Below, in pieces: positions 1 to 12,101 of a stretch of DNA of 64,000 bases; positions within the stretch are counted from its first letter, which is position 1, and each line of letters begins with the position of its first letter. Where the stretch lies: contig NC_091113.1 of assembly GCF_024713975.1 (NCBI RefSeq), forward strand, positions 9,498,501 to 9,562,500, given 5' to 3'. The notes under the pieces are model-generated. The model had not been told where the DNA came from, searched no databases, and saw nothing but the letters and a program-made list of their open reading frames with translations. A program made the translations under genes and the position numbers. This stretch comes from Paralichthys olivaceus (taxonomy: Eukaryota; Chordata; Actinopteri; Pleuronectiformes; Paralichthyidae).

Positions 1-154
1 TCAAGCTTCTGACTCAGATATTTGTGTTCTCACATAGCCTTTCTGTATATTTTCAGGAGACCAGTGCATGTCTGAAAGCAGCTTTATCGATGAGTTAAAG
101 GCAGCTTCTCCTTTTCCCTCTCTCCTTTTTTCCCTCTCATCGTGCACAGTAACC
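1..154 (+). other. Upstream intron and 5' untranslated edge of cpt1
   Basis: The window opens inside the gene's 5' region. A pyrimidine-rich tract ending in CAG at 147-149 looks like an acceptor, placing the start of the first coding exon at 150, five bases before the ATG. The promoter and any upstream non-coding exon lie outside the window. Confidence 0.6.
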
Positions 155-3100
155 ATGGCAGAAGCCCACCAGGCGGTGGCCTTCCAGTTCACCGTCACCC
201 CAGAGGGCATTGATCTGCAGCTGTCCCACCAGGCCCTCACTGAGATCTACCTCTCTGGTGTGCGCTCCTGGAAGAAACGCATCATCAGACTTAAGGTATC
301 TCCGCTCTACATATTTTGTTTGTTCATGTGTACCAGGTGTTTCAGTCCAAAACCATCTGCACTGCTTGCAGCACTGCTTAAAGTGTTGCTCTTCCCTCTT
401 ATTATTACGGCTTCACCTCCTCTTGGTATGTCAGGAATGTCAGCACTTGCATCTGTGTCAAAGTTCCAGGTTGAGGAATCTGTCATGGACACTATTCTGT
501 TGGTTTGTCCATATTATGGTTTTAAAGTTTATTATCGTGAACACTTGAACAAAGAATGCAAACAAGGTGTTTCAGGCACTTCAGGAGCAGTGCTGAGTGT
601 AGGAGAAAAGGACTCCCTTTGCTGTGGACTTAACAAGTGATATGACGCACTAGTAAAGTAAAGGGAAAAACTTGAAGAGCAGAACATGGGCACTTCAGAA
701 CATCAGTGAAAAGTATCGGAGGGGGAATGCATTCCTGGCTTGCACTCTGTATACACCCCAATCAGGCAACTCTAACTTTATTATAATAATGCCACTTCAT
801 TATAATGTTATTATGATCTCACTTGCCATTGCCACAAACTGATGATCAATGATTGGGTTATCTAAATAAGATGTGAATATATATGATGTCATATGATTGG
901 GAATCATTTTCTTATCAACATAAGCAATACAAGCATGCTGGGTAATAAGGTATTAACCTGACAGTTTGAACTCAATCTAATCATAACAGAACTGGAAGGG
1001 TGGTAAGAGGGTGCATCTCCTTATGTCAAAGACAACTTGTGTAAACATGAAGAATGGGATTTAAAGTCAGTTTTTCTTTTCTGACTTAAACAGAACAGTG
1101 TGATAACAGGGGTGTATCCTGCTAGCCCCTCCTCCTGGCTATTTGTGGTCATTGCAATCCTGGCCACCATGTACACTCGCTCCGACCCCTCCATGGGCCT
1201 CATCGCCAAGATACAGGAGCACCTGCCGGTCAGGTAACACATCATATGACTCGGTGAAACTGTTAATGAGAAATCTTATGATTCGCCAGACTCCTCCTCG
1301 TTCCCTGGTTGTGTAGTGTGTCACAGAGAGGACCGTCTGCAGTACAAATAGCACATCACCAGTGTGGTATACATCATCCTCACCCCTTTCAATTTTTCCT
1401 CCTTCATAGGATGTTGTGTTTTTCTTTGTGTCTCTCTGCATAGTATGGTCTCCCTCTTCTTCCTTTCTCTCTCCCAATCTCATTTAAAGTAAAGGAACAT
1501 TGCCCACAGCACTGATTTTATATTTATAATAAAAAACAAAACAACTTTCTCTTATAATTAATCAAAAAATGTGTTGTCGATTCTCCTCCCATCCATCCTT
1601 CCTTCATGTGTGGTTTCTTTAATCCCGGCCATCTTCCTTCTCTTCATCTATTTTCACTCTCTGCCACCCCCCACCCTCCCTTCTATCCATCTGTCCACCT
1701 ACTCCCACTGTTCTCAGCCAGTCGATGAGTGCCCAGTGCCAGACGGTGGTGTCGGCAGTGCTCTTCAGCACCATGCTGTGGCTCTTGCTCATCTTCACCA
1801 TGCGCCTGTGCCTCAAGCAGCTCCTCTCTTACCACCGCTGGATGTTTGAGCAACATGGCAAAATGTCCAACACCACCAAAGTCTGGGTGGTCAGTGCTGT
1901 TTACAAATTTTCAACTACGCCTTTCACTCTTGTCAGAATATTGTCATGCTTACGTGCTGCATTGTAATGTAAACCAAAGCTCATCATGTTTGTTTTTTAG
2001 AACTATCAAAACAGCTTTTTATGTCCTCACATGCTACAAAATGTTCATGTTGTGTTACTACATACATTTTATTGTACTTCTTCCATGAATGACCTCTTAT
2101 TTACACAATATTTCCAGGAAAATAAATTGATCGGGTTAAAAAATGTTTATTTTTAATTCTAAAAAGGCTTTTCTGTTGATTTTTATGATACATATTAAGC
2201 TGAAAAAGTAATAAAAGATCTTATAAATGTCCTCATATAAATATTTGTGTGACTGTGCCAGGCGCTGGTGCGGATCTTTTCTGGCAGGAAGCCTCTACTC
2301 TACAGCTACCAGGGTTCACTGCCAAACCTGCCTGTGCCTGCTGTCAAGGACACAGTCAAGAGGGTGAGACAAAAACACGCTATTTACTGATCACAAAACA
2401 AATGCATCACTTTCTCTCATTCTTCTGACTGGGCTTCACCAAATTGTCTTTTATGTCATATATGAAATTTATATGAGATGCAAGATACCCACCTCTCTAA
2501 AAAGAGATATTTGACAAATGAGAGGAGATCGACCAGAGAAGAGTTTCAGTATCATATCACAAATATACAGTGGTTGTTGTCCTGTTGGCATTTTTACATC
2601 TGTTATTTACTTGAATAGTTGCTTATTTAACATACATGCCTATTGTTTTAGTACTTGGAATCTGTGCGTCCACTGATGGATGATGCGAAGTATGAACGCA
2701 TGACCAATCTCGCTGCAGAGTTTGAGAGCAGCCTCGGCAACCGCCTGCAGTGGTACCTCAAACTCAAAGCTCTCTGGTCATCCAACTATGTAAGTGCCCG
2801 ACCACAATACTCTAGTTACAGTAAGTGTGGCTACTTCAAATGTCCACAGTAAATTTAAAATTCCATTAACAATGCATATCTTTGTGAGGTTCTGTGGTTT
2901 GAATTATTCATCTTGTCTGAATATGCAAGTGATGTGGCTGCCAGTTGGCTGCAGTATTCGCTTTCTCACTGTTTCTTTTGTTTCAGGTTAGTGATTGGTG
3001 GGAGGAATACGTCTACCTGCGGGGACGAAGCCCAATCATGGTCAACAGTAACTACTATGGAATGGTATGAAAATGTTCCTGTTTCCTGTCCACACACTGT

Positions 3101-6100
3101 GCTTTAACTGTAAACTGTAAATAAAGACGAATGACGCTTCTCCACCTCATCCTACTATCCTACTGTTGGGGAGCTGTACTGTTGTCTACCTTTTTACACG
3201 TTATGTTACATGGAAATTCCTGGATCCACCCCTAATGGGTTATTTTTTGGCCAATGTCCCAATCTTCCACCAATTTTTGTGGAAATTGTTCTGTAGTTTT
3301 TGTGTAATCCAGATGATGAACAAAGAAACAAACAAGCGAAAGCAGAGCACAACAACAACAACATTTGTAATGCAAACGAGTCAAATGCAACATTTTAATC
3401 CCAGCTGTACTTGTGTATCATTTTGTTTGGTTGATCTCAATCGTTTATCCATGTCCGTCTGTTCCTTCTCTCCCGCAGGACTTCTTGTACGTGACACCCA
3501 CGCCCATCCAGGCAGCCAGGGCAGGCAACAGCATCCATGCATTCTTTCTGTACCGTCGTAAACTCAACAAAGAGGAGATTAAACCTGTGAGTTTTGCTGC
3601 CACTCATTCCCCACAGCCACTCTATATACAAAGAGACATTCACCATTCTCGTGTCCCAAAAACGTATCAAAGAGACATGTGAGATGTTGGGATATTTATT
3701 TATTTATTATAATATTGTGTTTATAGTTCATAATATGTATGTGTTTTACTTGTGTGAGTAACATCCATCCATTAGTGTTTGTGCGTCTGGAGTGTCTAGT
3801 ATATACCATTCATTTATTTAGTTATGTGTATGTGAAGACATTTCCCTCATGTTCTCATACCATGCTCATTTCTCACCTCCTCCCCCCTGTTGTCCTCCTT
3901 TCAACCTTTCCTTCTCTTGCTTGATTTCTCTTTACTTTGCCTCTTGCTCTTTTTCTAATATGTATCCTTTTTGCTTGACTCTACCGTCTCCTCCACTGCT
4001 CTCCTCTGTTCTCTCCTTACGCTTTCGCCTCCGCCTCCTCCTCTTGTGTTTCCCAGAGTCGTATACCCGGCACTGTCATTCCTCTGTGTGCAGCTCAGTG
4101 TGAGAGGATATTCAACACCACACGCACTCCTGGAGAGGAGACTGGTAAAGAGACTGACATGTACACACACTGTGGCAGCGTGATGTTCCTCACTCACAGT
4201 GATAGACTGTTTGATACATGATATGAATATGAGCAATTAACATCCAGGAGGAAGCCTGCAGTGGCTTCATAGTGAGCGATACAAACCCACTGCTGCTTCA
4301 GAGATGATGAGGCAAACTGACGATTACTAGAGTTGAAGTGTGGGATAGGAAAGTGTGTGAGAGCCAACATGCGTGTATGTGTGAGACTGTATGGTCTCCT
4401 GAAACAGTATCTCTTTCTGTCCAGCTCATCCTGTCGTCTCTTATCTGTCTCATCTTGCCCTCTGGTCTCATCTCAGGTCTGTCTCTGTCTCTGGGAAGGT
4501 CCTGTCTTAAACTAATGTCTATTTTCTTCTGCCCACACATTGTTGTTTTCTTTCTTTCCCCCTCTCAACCCTGGTTTCATTATTCCAACACACTTCTATG
4601 TTTTTATTCTATCATACCCTTTGTTTCCTCTCTATCTTGCCCATACTTCTGTTTTTGTACTGGCCCACCCTTCTTTTATCTTGCTCAGTGGTTGTTGAGG
4701 TCTGCAGTTCCTTGCTGTTCCTATCAGTTTGAGCGGATGTTTGACTCTTGTCGAATCCCTGGAACACTTACAGGTAGTATTTGTATTTTTTTACAGCTGG
4801 TTCATTCCCAGTTTTACATCTTTAAATGTCAAAAACCTTGTAAAATGTACTCAACGTTGTTATTATGTATTGTTAATAATTTAAGATAAGAGGCATCCCT
4901 GTTTCACACAAACTAAATATTCCTGTTCAATATGTATTACATATTTTGTCAGTCATTTCAAATCAGAAGACACAATGGAAAGAAACATAGTTTGCATCCT
5001 CACTTTCGGTGGCGCATCGCTGATCTTTGCTCATGCATGTCTCCTACAGTATGTTTTCCATTTATTTAAATCAGCCTCAAGATCAATTTTTGGATTCATT
5101 TTCAACCTTGTAGAACAACATACTGGTTATTTATGAGCATGTGGTTAAGGCCTTGATAGCTCAGGTTGTTTGTCTTTTGAAGATGATAATTGAGTGGAGT
5201 CCGATCACACAGCCAACATTCGTCCCATGTCACTCCTCCTAACATACGTCCACTTCTTACTCTTTGGCATCAGGTGCTGTTTTTATTCTTCTGCGCCGGT
5301 GATAGCCAGTGGCCTGAAGCATTATGTTCTCGGGTTGTTGGTCCATCCGTCTCATTCTTGTGAACACAATAACGCCTTGAGCGAGTTTCCTTTGACACAA
5401 GTATTCACTCAGACTCAACGATGATCTGATTCGATTTTGGTGGTTAAAGGTCAAGGTCATGATGGCCTCACACACAAAATATTTCACCTTGTGAAGGTGA
5501 TTTTTTTTTAACTTTGTCAAGGAATCATATCAAAATCAAAATATGCTTTAGTTTGAACATAACATAAGTTAGATCAGAGATGAACTCAAAGATGAACTGA
5601 TTTGAATTTGGTGCATTGAGGTCAAAGGTCAAGGTCACAGGGACCTCATGTTATGTTACATCTTAGGACTGCCCGAAGATCACAATGGCTTAAAAAAACA
5701 AGCATTAGCGTGGCCATATATGAATATGTACACAGAAACTGCAGCGGTTGGCGAAGGAAAATAACCACAGTGCTGCAATTCTTTTTTTAAACAGGGAATG
5801 TTTTCTTTCTAATTTTTATCCAGTAGAAAATGGTGAAGGTGTTTTTCCAAGTATATCTGGAACTGCCCTGTGCAAATACAGTTTTTAAGTAACTTAACTA
5901 GAGCAAGATGAAGGTTAAGGGTCTTGCAAAGTAAAACTTTTGCTCGCTCACTGATTCTGACTCAGTACACTATGTAAAATGCCAAACTGGAGAATCGATT
6001 GTGGTTTGCGTTGTCATGAAGGCGTCCATTGTGTGTGTCCAAGTGTGAAGTGAAGCCAATAAAATTAAATATTTCCTTTTTTGTTCTTTCTTCTGTACCC

Positions 6101-9100
6101 AAAGACACTCTGCAACATTGGCAGGACAGTGACTACATAGTGGCGTACCACAGGGGGCGCTACTTTCGTCTGAGGGTGTACCAGGCTGGCAGACTCCTGT
6201 CCCCCAGGGAGATTGAATTTCAGATTCAGAGGATCCTTGATGACACTTCAGCTCCTTGCCAAGGAGAAGCAAAACTGGGGGCCCTGACTGCAGGAGACAG
6301 GTGAGCTTTACAAGCCTCTTGTGACTAAATCACTTAAGCATACTACATCCCTGATGTGACGTAACCAGTTTGCTCTGAAATGTTTCCCAGAATTCCATGG
6401 GCTAATGCAAGGAAGAAGTATTTCAGTAGTGGGGTCAACAAACGCTCTCTGGACTGCATTGAGAGAGCCGCCTTCTTTGTTACACTGGATGATGATGAAC
6501 AGGGCATGCTGGGAGATGACCCTGTAGCTAGTTTAGATCGCTATGCCAAGTGCTTGTTGCATGGGAAATGTTACGACAGGTAATTCTTCACTAAACCGAT
6601 CACCGCCTTGTGAATTCCTTCAGCAGCTAGTCAGAATTATGTTGGTCTTTATTTGTGTTTGCCATGCAGGTGGTTTGACAAGTCCTTCTCAGTGGTTTAC
6701 TTCAAGAATGGAAAGAAAGGCATAAACGCAGAGCACTCGTGGGCTGACGCACCAGTGGTTGCACACTTATGGGAGGTAAGAAAAAGCATCGGAAATTAGA
6801 GTTGGACATCATCATCCAGCTCCGCGAGAAGAGTCTGACACTTCAGATTGTTGTGTGTCTCCAGTACACCCTGGCCACCGACTGTTTCCAGCTGGGTTAC
6901 AATGCAGAAGGTCACTGCAAAGGGGATGTGGATTCATCACTACCACGACCACAGAAACTGAACTGGGAAATCCCTCCAGAGGTGAGTCGGCTCACACATT
7001 ATTCTGAAACGTCTTACTCCACTGTTATCGAAAACCCGTACTGGCTTGTAATACATAGAGCAAGAAGTTGAAATGATGCACGTACTATAAACATCATAAT
7101 TTATATTATATGGTCATAGTGAAAATGTAAAACAACAATTTGTCCAGATTAAATTATCACAATTTGAAACAGATACTCTAGCTACTCATGAAGCAAAATG
7201 TATCATTATTATTATTCGTAGTATTTCTACAGTATGTGTGGGGGGGATTTTCCCTTTAGATATTTTTAACAGCATATGTTAAACAAAAAAAACATGAAAC
7301 AGCATAGCTGTAAGATCCTAACCCAGCCCATTGCACTGTGTAAGGTCATCTAGTATCTGTGCTTTCCAGAGGGCAGTTACTTGCTGTAGCCTGCAAATAT
7401 CAAGTCATTTTACAACCAACTGCCAAACCTAGAAGTTTCAGTATACAGTGTTAAAAAAGTGTTAAATTAGAAAAGAGCCCAAAAGAGTTCCTTTGTACCA
7501 CCCTCCTAAATGACCTGAAAAACAATTGCACTTTTCTTGATCATTATAAAGTAAGAATGGATTTGGACACTAATGTTTTCAGGATTAATTACAGTGTTGA
7601 CAGTTTGAACTTTGAGGATAACATGGACTTAGTGGTTTAATTTTTAACAAGTTGAAAGAGAAGATCGATACCTCCCTCATGTCTGTATTCGAAGGTTTAA
7701 TCAAACATATGTCATTATATAACATTATCCAGCACTAAGCAAGAAAGCAACTCAATTTATTTATGGTTTCAGTTGTATTCACACTGCCATGCATTGTTCT
7801 TGGGATACATCATGTCAGTAACAAGTTGTTCATTCTGAAATGGGCTGAAAAGACAAAAACAATTACATGTGGCGTTTAAAAACTGGTTAAAACTGGATCA
7901 TGTCAAACAGTATAGAGGTATGGCTTACTTTTTATACTAATACTTTCGATGTCTCAGCCCTGCTGATGTTAACTGTTGGTGTCTGTCTCAGTGTGAGGAG
8001 CAGGTCTCTCAGTCCCTGTCAGTGGCCCAGGCTCTGGCTGACGACTTGGACTTTCACATTTTAACCTTCCGAGACTTTGGCAAAGAACGGGTGAAGAAGT
8101 GTCGAGTCAGTCCAGACGCCTTCATTCAAATGGCACTTCAGCTGGCCTACTACAGGGTGAGTCTCTCTCTGAAGTATAACACACACATGGGTGACATGAG
8201 GGCGATCTGTTGTGTTCGAGTCCGTCTATATTACCTGTTGCATGTGACTTATTTTTTGTTTTGCAGAGCCGGGGGACGTTCTGTCTGACGTACGAAGCCT
8301 CCATGACCCGCCTGTTCAGGGAGGGCAGGACCGAGACTGTTCGCTCCTGCACCAATGAGGGCGCTGCCTTCGTCCGAGCGCTGGAGGGTGGAGAGGTGAG
8401 ACCAAATGCTGCTGATGTGATAGTTTTTCCAGTAGCTATATTCCTCATATAAATCAGACAGTGTCTATTTTTAATGTTTGCAGTCATGCCACTCATACTT
8501 TTCTCCAACAGGCAGCAGATGTGTGCAGGCGGTTGTTCCTCTCTGCATCCGAGAAGCACCAGCAGCTTTACCGCATGGCGATGACTGGAGCTGGTATCGA
8601 CAGACACATCTTCTGCCTCTACGTGGTTTCCAAATACCTCGGAGTGGAGTCTCCTTTCTTGAAAGAGGTTCAATTCTTCACTTTTTTCACTTAAATGACA
8701 CAAATCTTATGAGTCCAGTTCAGTCGCAACTCTTTTGTCGGCCGTGACTTCAAAAATGTGATGCATCTGCCTGTTGTGTTTGTCTCAGGTTCTGTCTGAG
8801 CCTTGGCGGCTGTCCACCAGTCAGACTCCTATCCAGCAGGTGGAGCTCTTTGACTTAGTCAACCACCCAGAGTATGTCTCCTGTGGAGGGGGCTTTGGTC
8901 CGGTTAGTGTCACGTCACGATGTAGTTGGATTAGTTTTGTCTTTGTAATGTAACTGTACTATTCATCATTTGTTTTTTTATTAATCTTAACACATACTCT
9001 TTTTAGAGATGGCTCTGCTCTGATGTTCTTACAGAACCATGAGTATACATTTTGTCTGACTGTATTTCAGGTGGCTGATGATGGTTATGGGGTGTCCTAC

Positions 9101-9679
9101 TTCATTGTGGGAAACAACTTGATTAACTTCCACATCTCGTGCAAGATCTCATGTCCAGACACTGTGAGTAAAATGGAATCAGTCATTTTTACTTGTACAA
9201 TAAAATATTGGAGCAGAAACTGTTGTGCCAGGACTAAATACAATTTTCAACTAAACAAAATATGTTGATCTGATTGTTTCTTGAGAAACTACAAATATAT
9301 TGTTATTTTTGAAACCTTTACCAAAGTATAACCGAACAAGATGCTCCATGTTCCTCATTTTAACACGGGCTGATCCTCTGATATTATATATGAGTTTTGT
9401 CCCTTTGAGCAGCACTAATACTCTGTTGTAGTAACAACATATTGAGTACAGCTTTTTAATTTAACCCTGAGCCAGTGAAGTAATTTGGTTTAACTCAATA
9501 TCTGGTAGATTGATGTGGCATAAAACCTCATTTTTTGTGTGTCTCCCTTCAAGGACGCCCACAAGTTTGGTGCTGAGATCAGAAAAGCCCTGCTTGACAT
9601 GATGCAGCTGCTCAGCCCGGCCCAGAAAGAGCCTTACAAGGCGGGAGAGAGGCGGCCCGAGGTCAAGAAGGACCTGTAG
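155..9679 (+). CDS. cpt1a: Carnitine O-palmitoyltransferase 1, CPT1A-like
   Basis: Outer mitochondrial membrane enzyme that transfers long-chain acyl groups from CoA to carnitine, the malonyl-CoA-controlled entry to fatty-acid oxidation. Coding exons: 155-295, 1094-1233, 1718-1886, 2262-2363, 2652-2789, 2987-3064, 3479-3586, then 4057-4144 or 4689-4773, 6105-6300, 6391-6579, 6670-6775, 6865-6981, 7992-8156, 8267-8395, 8512-8667, 8789-8902, 9071-9163, 9554-9679; about 784 aa, close to human CPT1A (773). The N-terminus [18 protein letters not shown] keeps Glu3 and His5, tied to malonyl-CoA sensitivity in mammals. Two membrane segments fall in the second and third coding exons. The acyltransferase domain has AEHSWADAP with the catalytic His at about residue 472. 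Exon 1886 uses a weak donor chosen because VWALVRIF matches the family. Paralogue call is from remembered sequences: most exons resemble CPT1A more than CPT1B. The extreme C-terminus is longer and diverged. Confidence 0.93.
3160..3365 (+). repeat. Dispersed teleost repeat tail in a cpt1 intron
   Basis: Contains wording typical of fish interspersed repeats: a 'tggatccacccc' start, 'ccaatcttccaccaat', 'tggaaattgttctgtag' and an AACAAA-rich tail. A related block is at 42190-42500. Class not assigned; probably an old LINE or SINE 3' end. Confidence 0.5.
4057..4144 (+). other. cpt1a: cpt1 alternative exon 8A (CPT1A-like)
   Basis: An 88-base exon with a long pyrimidine tract and CAG acceptor and a GTAAAG donor. 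It enters in phase 0 and leaves in phase 1. It encodes [20 protein letters not shown] followed by EETD across the junction, like mammalian CPT1A. Exon 4689-4773 encodes the same stretch and has the same phases, so the two appear to be alternatives. Confidence 0.88.
4689..4773 (+). other. cpt1a: cpt1 alternative exon 8B (CPT1B-like)
   Basis: An 85-base exon with an acceptor ending in GCTCAG and a GTAGTA donor, phase 0 in and phase 1 out. It encodes [20 protein letters not shown], homologous to exon 8A but with the CSYQ-ERMF wording of CPT1B. Joined to the exon at 6105 it restores Asp and continues TLQHW. Including both 8A and 8B (173 bases) would shift the frame; using one keeps it. Confidence 0.83.
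5270..5670. repeat. Dispersed repeat with duplicated half-units in a cpt1 intron
   Basis: Two related blocks near 5415-5475 and 5595-5650 carry 'ctgatt(c/t)gaattttggtg' followed by 'aaaggtcaaggtca' and a 'gacctca' or 'ggcctca' ending. This wording is familiar from abundant teleost repeats. No coding capacity seen. Confidence 0.5.
6982..7991 (+). other. 1-kb cpt1 intron without recognised features
   Basis: AT-rich intron between two well-supported coding exons. I see no coding exon, RNA gene or clear repeat in it. Confidence 0.6.
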
Positions 9680-9876
9680 ATACTATAGTTACTCAGGAGG
9701 GAAAAGGGAAACCGTTGAAGGGAAGCTTATTTTCTCATGCATTGGGAGAATTTTATAGCCAGTGAGATGATGTTTTTACTGACATGCATCTGTATTTGTG
9801 TTTTTATTTTAGCTGTATGATTGGTATGTGAAGGGAGAGAGGGTGCCTAGAATAACAAATCAAACTGTGTAATTCT

Positions 9877-9882
9877 AATAAA
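9877..9882 (+). promoter_or_regulatory. Polyadenylation signal of cpt1
   Basis: AATAAA about 200 bases after the TAG stop, followed by a T/GT-rich stretch. It is the first canonical signal after the stop. Confidence 0.75.
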
Positions 9883-9899
9883 GTGTTTTATTGGTTTAG

Positions 9900-12101
9900 T
9901 TTAGTTTTAACAGTTGAGCCAGTGGAGAAATTCTTTTTTGACAAACCTTGATGAAAAACTACTTATTATGATATAGTTTTATTATTTTTGAAAGGCCAGG
10001 GTTAATTGCACCACTCAAAGTTATTATAGAAATCGCTAACTTTACCCATTTGCAGGGATGAATTTCATATAAATTCAGGTGCAGTATATATTGCTGCATT
10101 TTCTGTGCCACTAATGATCTGTTCTGAAAATGCGGCTGGAAAATGTTTTGTGTGATAAATCTTTGGTCTTGGAGCATCAGCATGGAGAGAAAAGGTGCCG
10201 GACCTTCAAGGTGACATCAGTCTCTATGATCTGAATGCAACATCGTCCAAACAGTGAGGAGGTATTTTGAAATCTCGGAAGTCTGTGACTTCTCAGTGTT
10301 TACTGCTTTTTAAATATATGATTGTAACGCTGTGCTTCTACGATGGAGTATTAGGGCTGAATTGGATTTTGATAATGTTGTAATATCTTGAGAGTAACGT
10401 TGTAATATTATGAGATCAAAGTCGTAATTTAATGGGAAACAATCATAACATTAGGTTCTTTCCCGGGTCATCCACCCCTCCACCAAGTTTCATGGAAATG
10501 TATTCACCTTCTAAAATGACACGTAGCTTAAATTACAACTTTATCCTAAAATATTCTGACTTCATTCTCGAGATACCTGATTCTTTTTTCCTTAAAGTGT
10601 CTCTAATACTCCGTCTAGTGGTGCCAGGCTGTTTATACATGACATGCTTCTGTTTAATTCATGAGTTACAATTACTGTGTCACAAGTAATTCGTTCAGTG
10701 GCAACCAGGAAATAACTTATTATTTTTGTCAAGCACATTCAAACAGATATAGATAATGTTGTTTAGTTTTTGTTTCAGTGGTCAGTAGGCATTTTAATCT
10801 CGTACTGTAATGAACTCGAGTTATTTCACTGCCACCTACAAATCTGTTGTGTACTTAAGATTTTTGTTTTACTACAGAAGCACCATTTCAATGCAAGTTA
10901 TATTCATGAACTTGAACATGATGTGAAGTCAGCCAGTCTCGTAGCCGTGCTGCAGGTCAAGCCATTTCATTCAAGGGACTGTGCGTTTGCAGAGAAGCAG
11001 ATTCTCGTTATTCTCTGTTGATTTATTGCCGCTGTTTGTTTCCGGTTCAGATCAGTTAAGCTCGTCTCATTATGTTGCTACTGTCGGCCTTTTTTAATGC
11101 AATGTCACAAGAGAACATAAAGTTGTTCTTAAAGAAAAAAGGCCTCGAGTGTTGTTTTTTGCTGGGTTAGTAATTCTAAATCATTCGATAAGCAATAAGA
11201 GTAAAAACAAAATATGAAAGAGATAAAAGGAGTAAAAATAACCCCATAAAGAAAAATAAAATGTACATTTCAGATAAATATCACACCTATTCTGACTGTG
11301 GGAAGTCAAACCTGAAGGAGTAAGCGACTTATTCAAGTGGATCATTCCACAAAGGTCGTATTCAACACAGAATATTCCACAGTGGCAGCTTCCCTTTATA
11401 TCTAATTGTTACCGGAGCCGTCGTTAACTTTCTCTTTTGTTTTTTTATGGAGAATCTTCCCATCAGGCTGGATGATCCACTGAAATTTCACCCCTCTGTT
11501 CTGTTTTTGGATCTACAGAGACATGAAGAGATTAACACACAAAACACACCTTCATTCAAATGGGTTGGATGTTGTCTGAATGATTATTATCACCTTTGTA
11601 CTAAAAAGAAAATGACTTTTACCTGTGTACGTTATCGTTACTTTACTGAAAAACACCCAGATTTTAGAATAAAACACTTACTTGGATCAAAATTGCTTCA
11701 CTCACAGCAAAATCCTGGTAGTTAAGTAGTGAGTCTGACTTAATTTCCAACTTCACAAACTGCTTTACCTTCTGTCTCCTTTTTGCTGTGGTCAAACGCA
11801 TAGAAACAAAAAAATTGCATCAAGTCCGCGCTCATTTTAATTATCATTTTGAGGCTCTGGTTACATTTTTGAAAAAGACGGGGTTTCTGCAGGGTTTTAA
11901 AAGATTTGATCATCTGAATTTCAGGCCTTAAAAAGTCTGAAATGCCTTAAAATACATGAATTAGTCTATAAATACATTTAGGTAGATCTTCTTCACTTAA
12001 AATGTATTATTGTTTTGGAGGCATGGATCTCTTGGAGTCTGTGTGTCGTAGTTCTTTCTCATTAGACATTATCAGACATTATCCTGCTGCCAGAATTGAT
12101 C
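9900..12101. other. Spacer between cpt1 and the lectin gene
   Basis: AT-rich sequence with short unrelated open frames only. Apart from the fold-back element at 10340-10616 I find nothing that can be named. Confidence 0.6.
10340..10616. repeat. Fold-back (MITE-like) element
   Basis: The left end has 'cgatggagtattaggg' and the right end has 'ctctaatactccgt', an inverted match. Internal arms also pair roughly ('aaagtcgtaattta' against 'taaattacaacttt'). The TAATATTATGAGA wording is common in fish repeats. A second repeat tail ('ccaccaagtttcatggaaat') sits in the middle, perhaps a nested insertion. Confidence 0.5.

Noticed and set aside
1881-1900. Later donor (GTCAGT) for cpt1 exon 3
   Set aside because: It would add one Val inside VWALVRIF, unlike the family; the GTGGTC donor fits better, though it is weaker.
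4338-4889. 183-codon + strand open frame in cpt1
   Set aside because: It runs through an intron and across alternative exon 8B in another frame.
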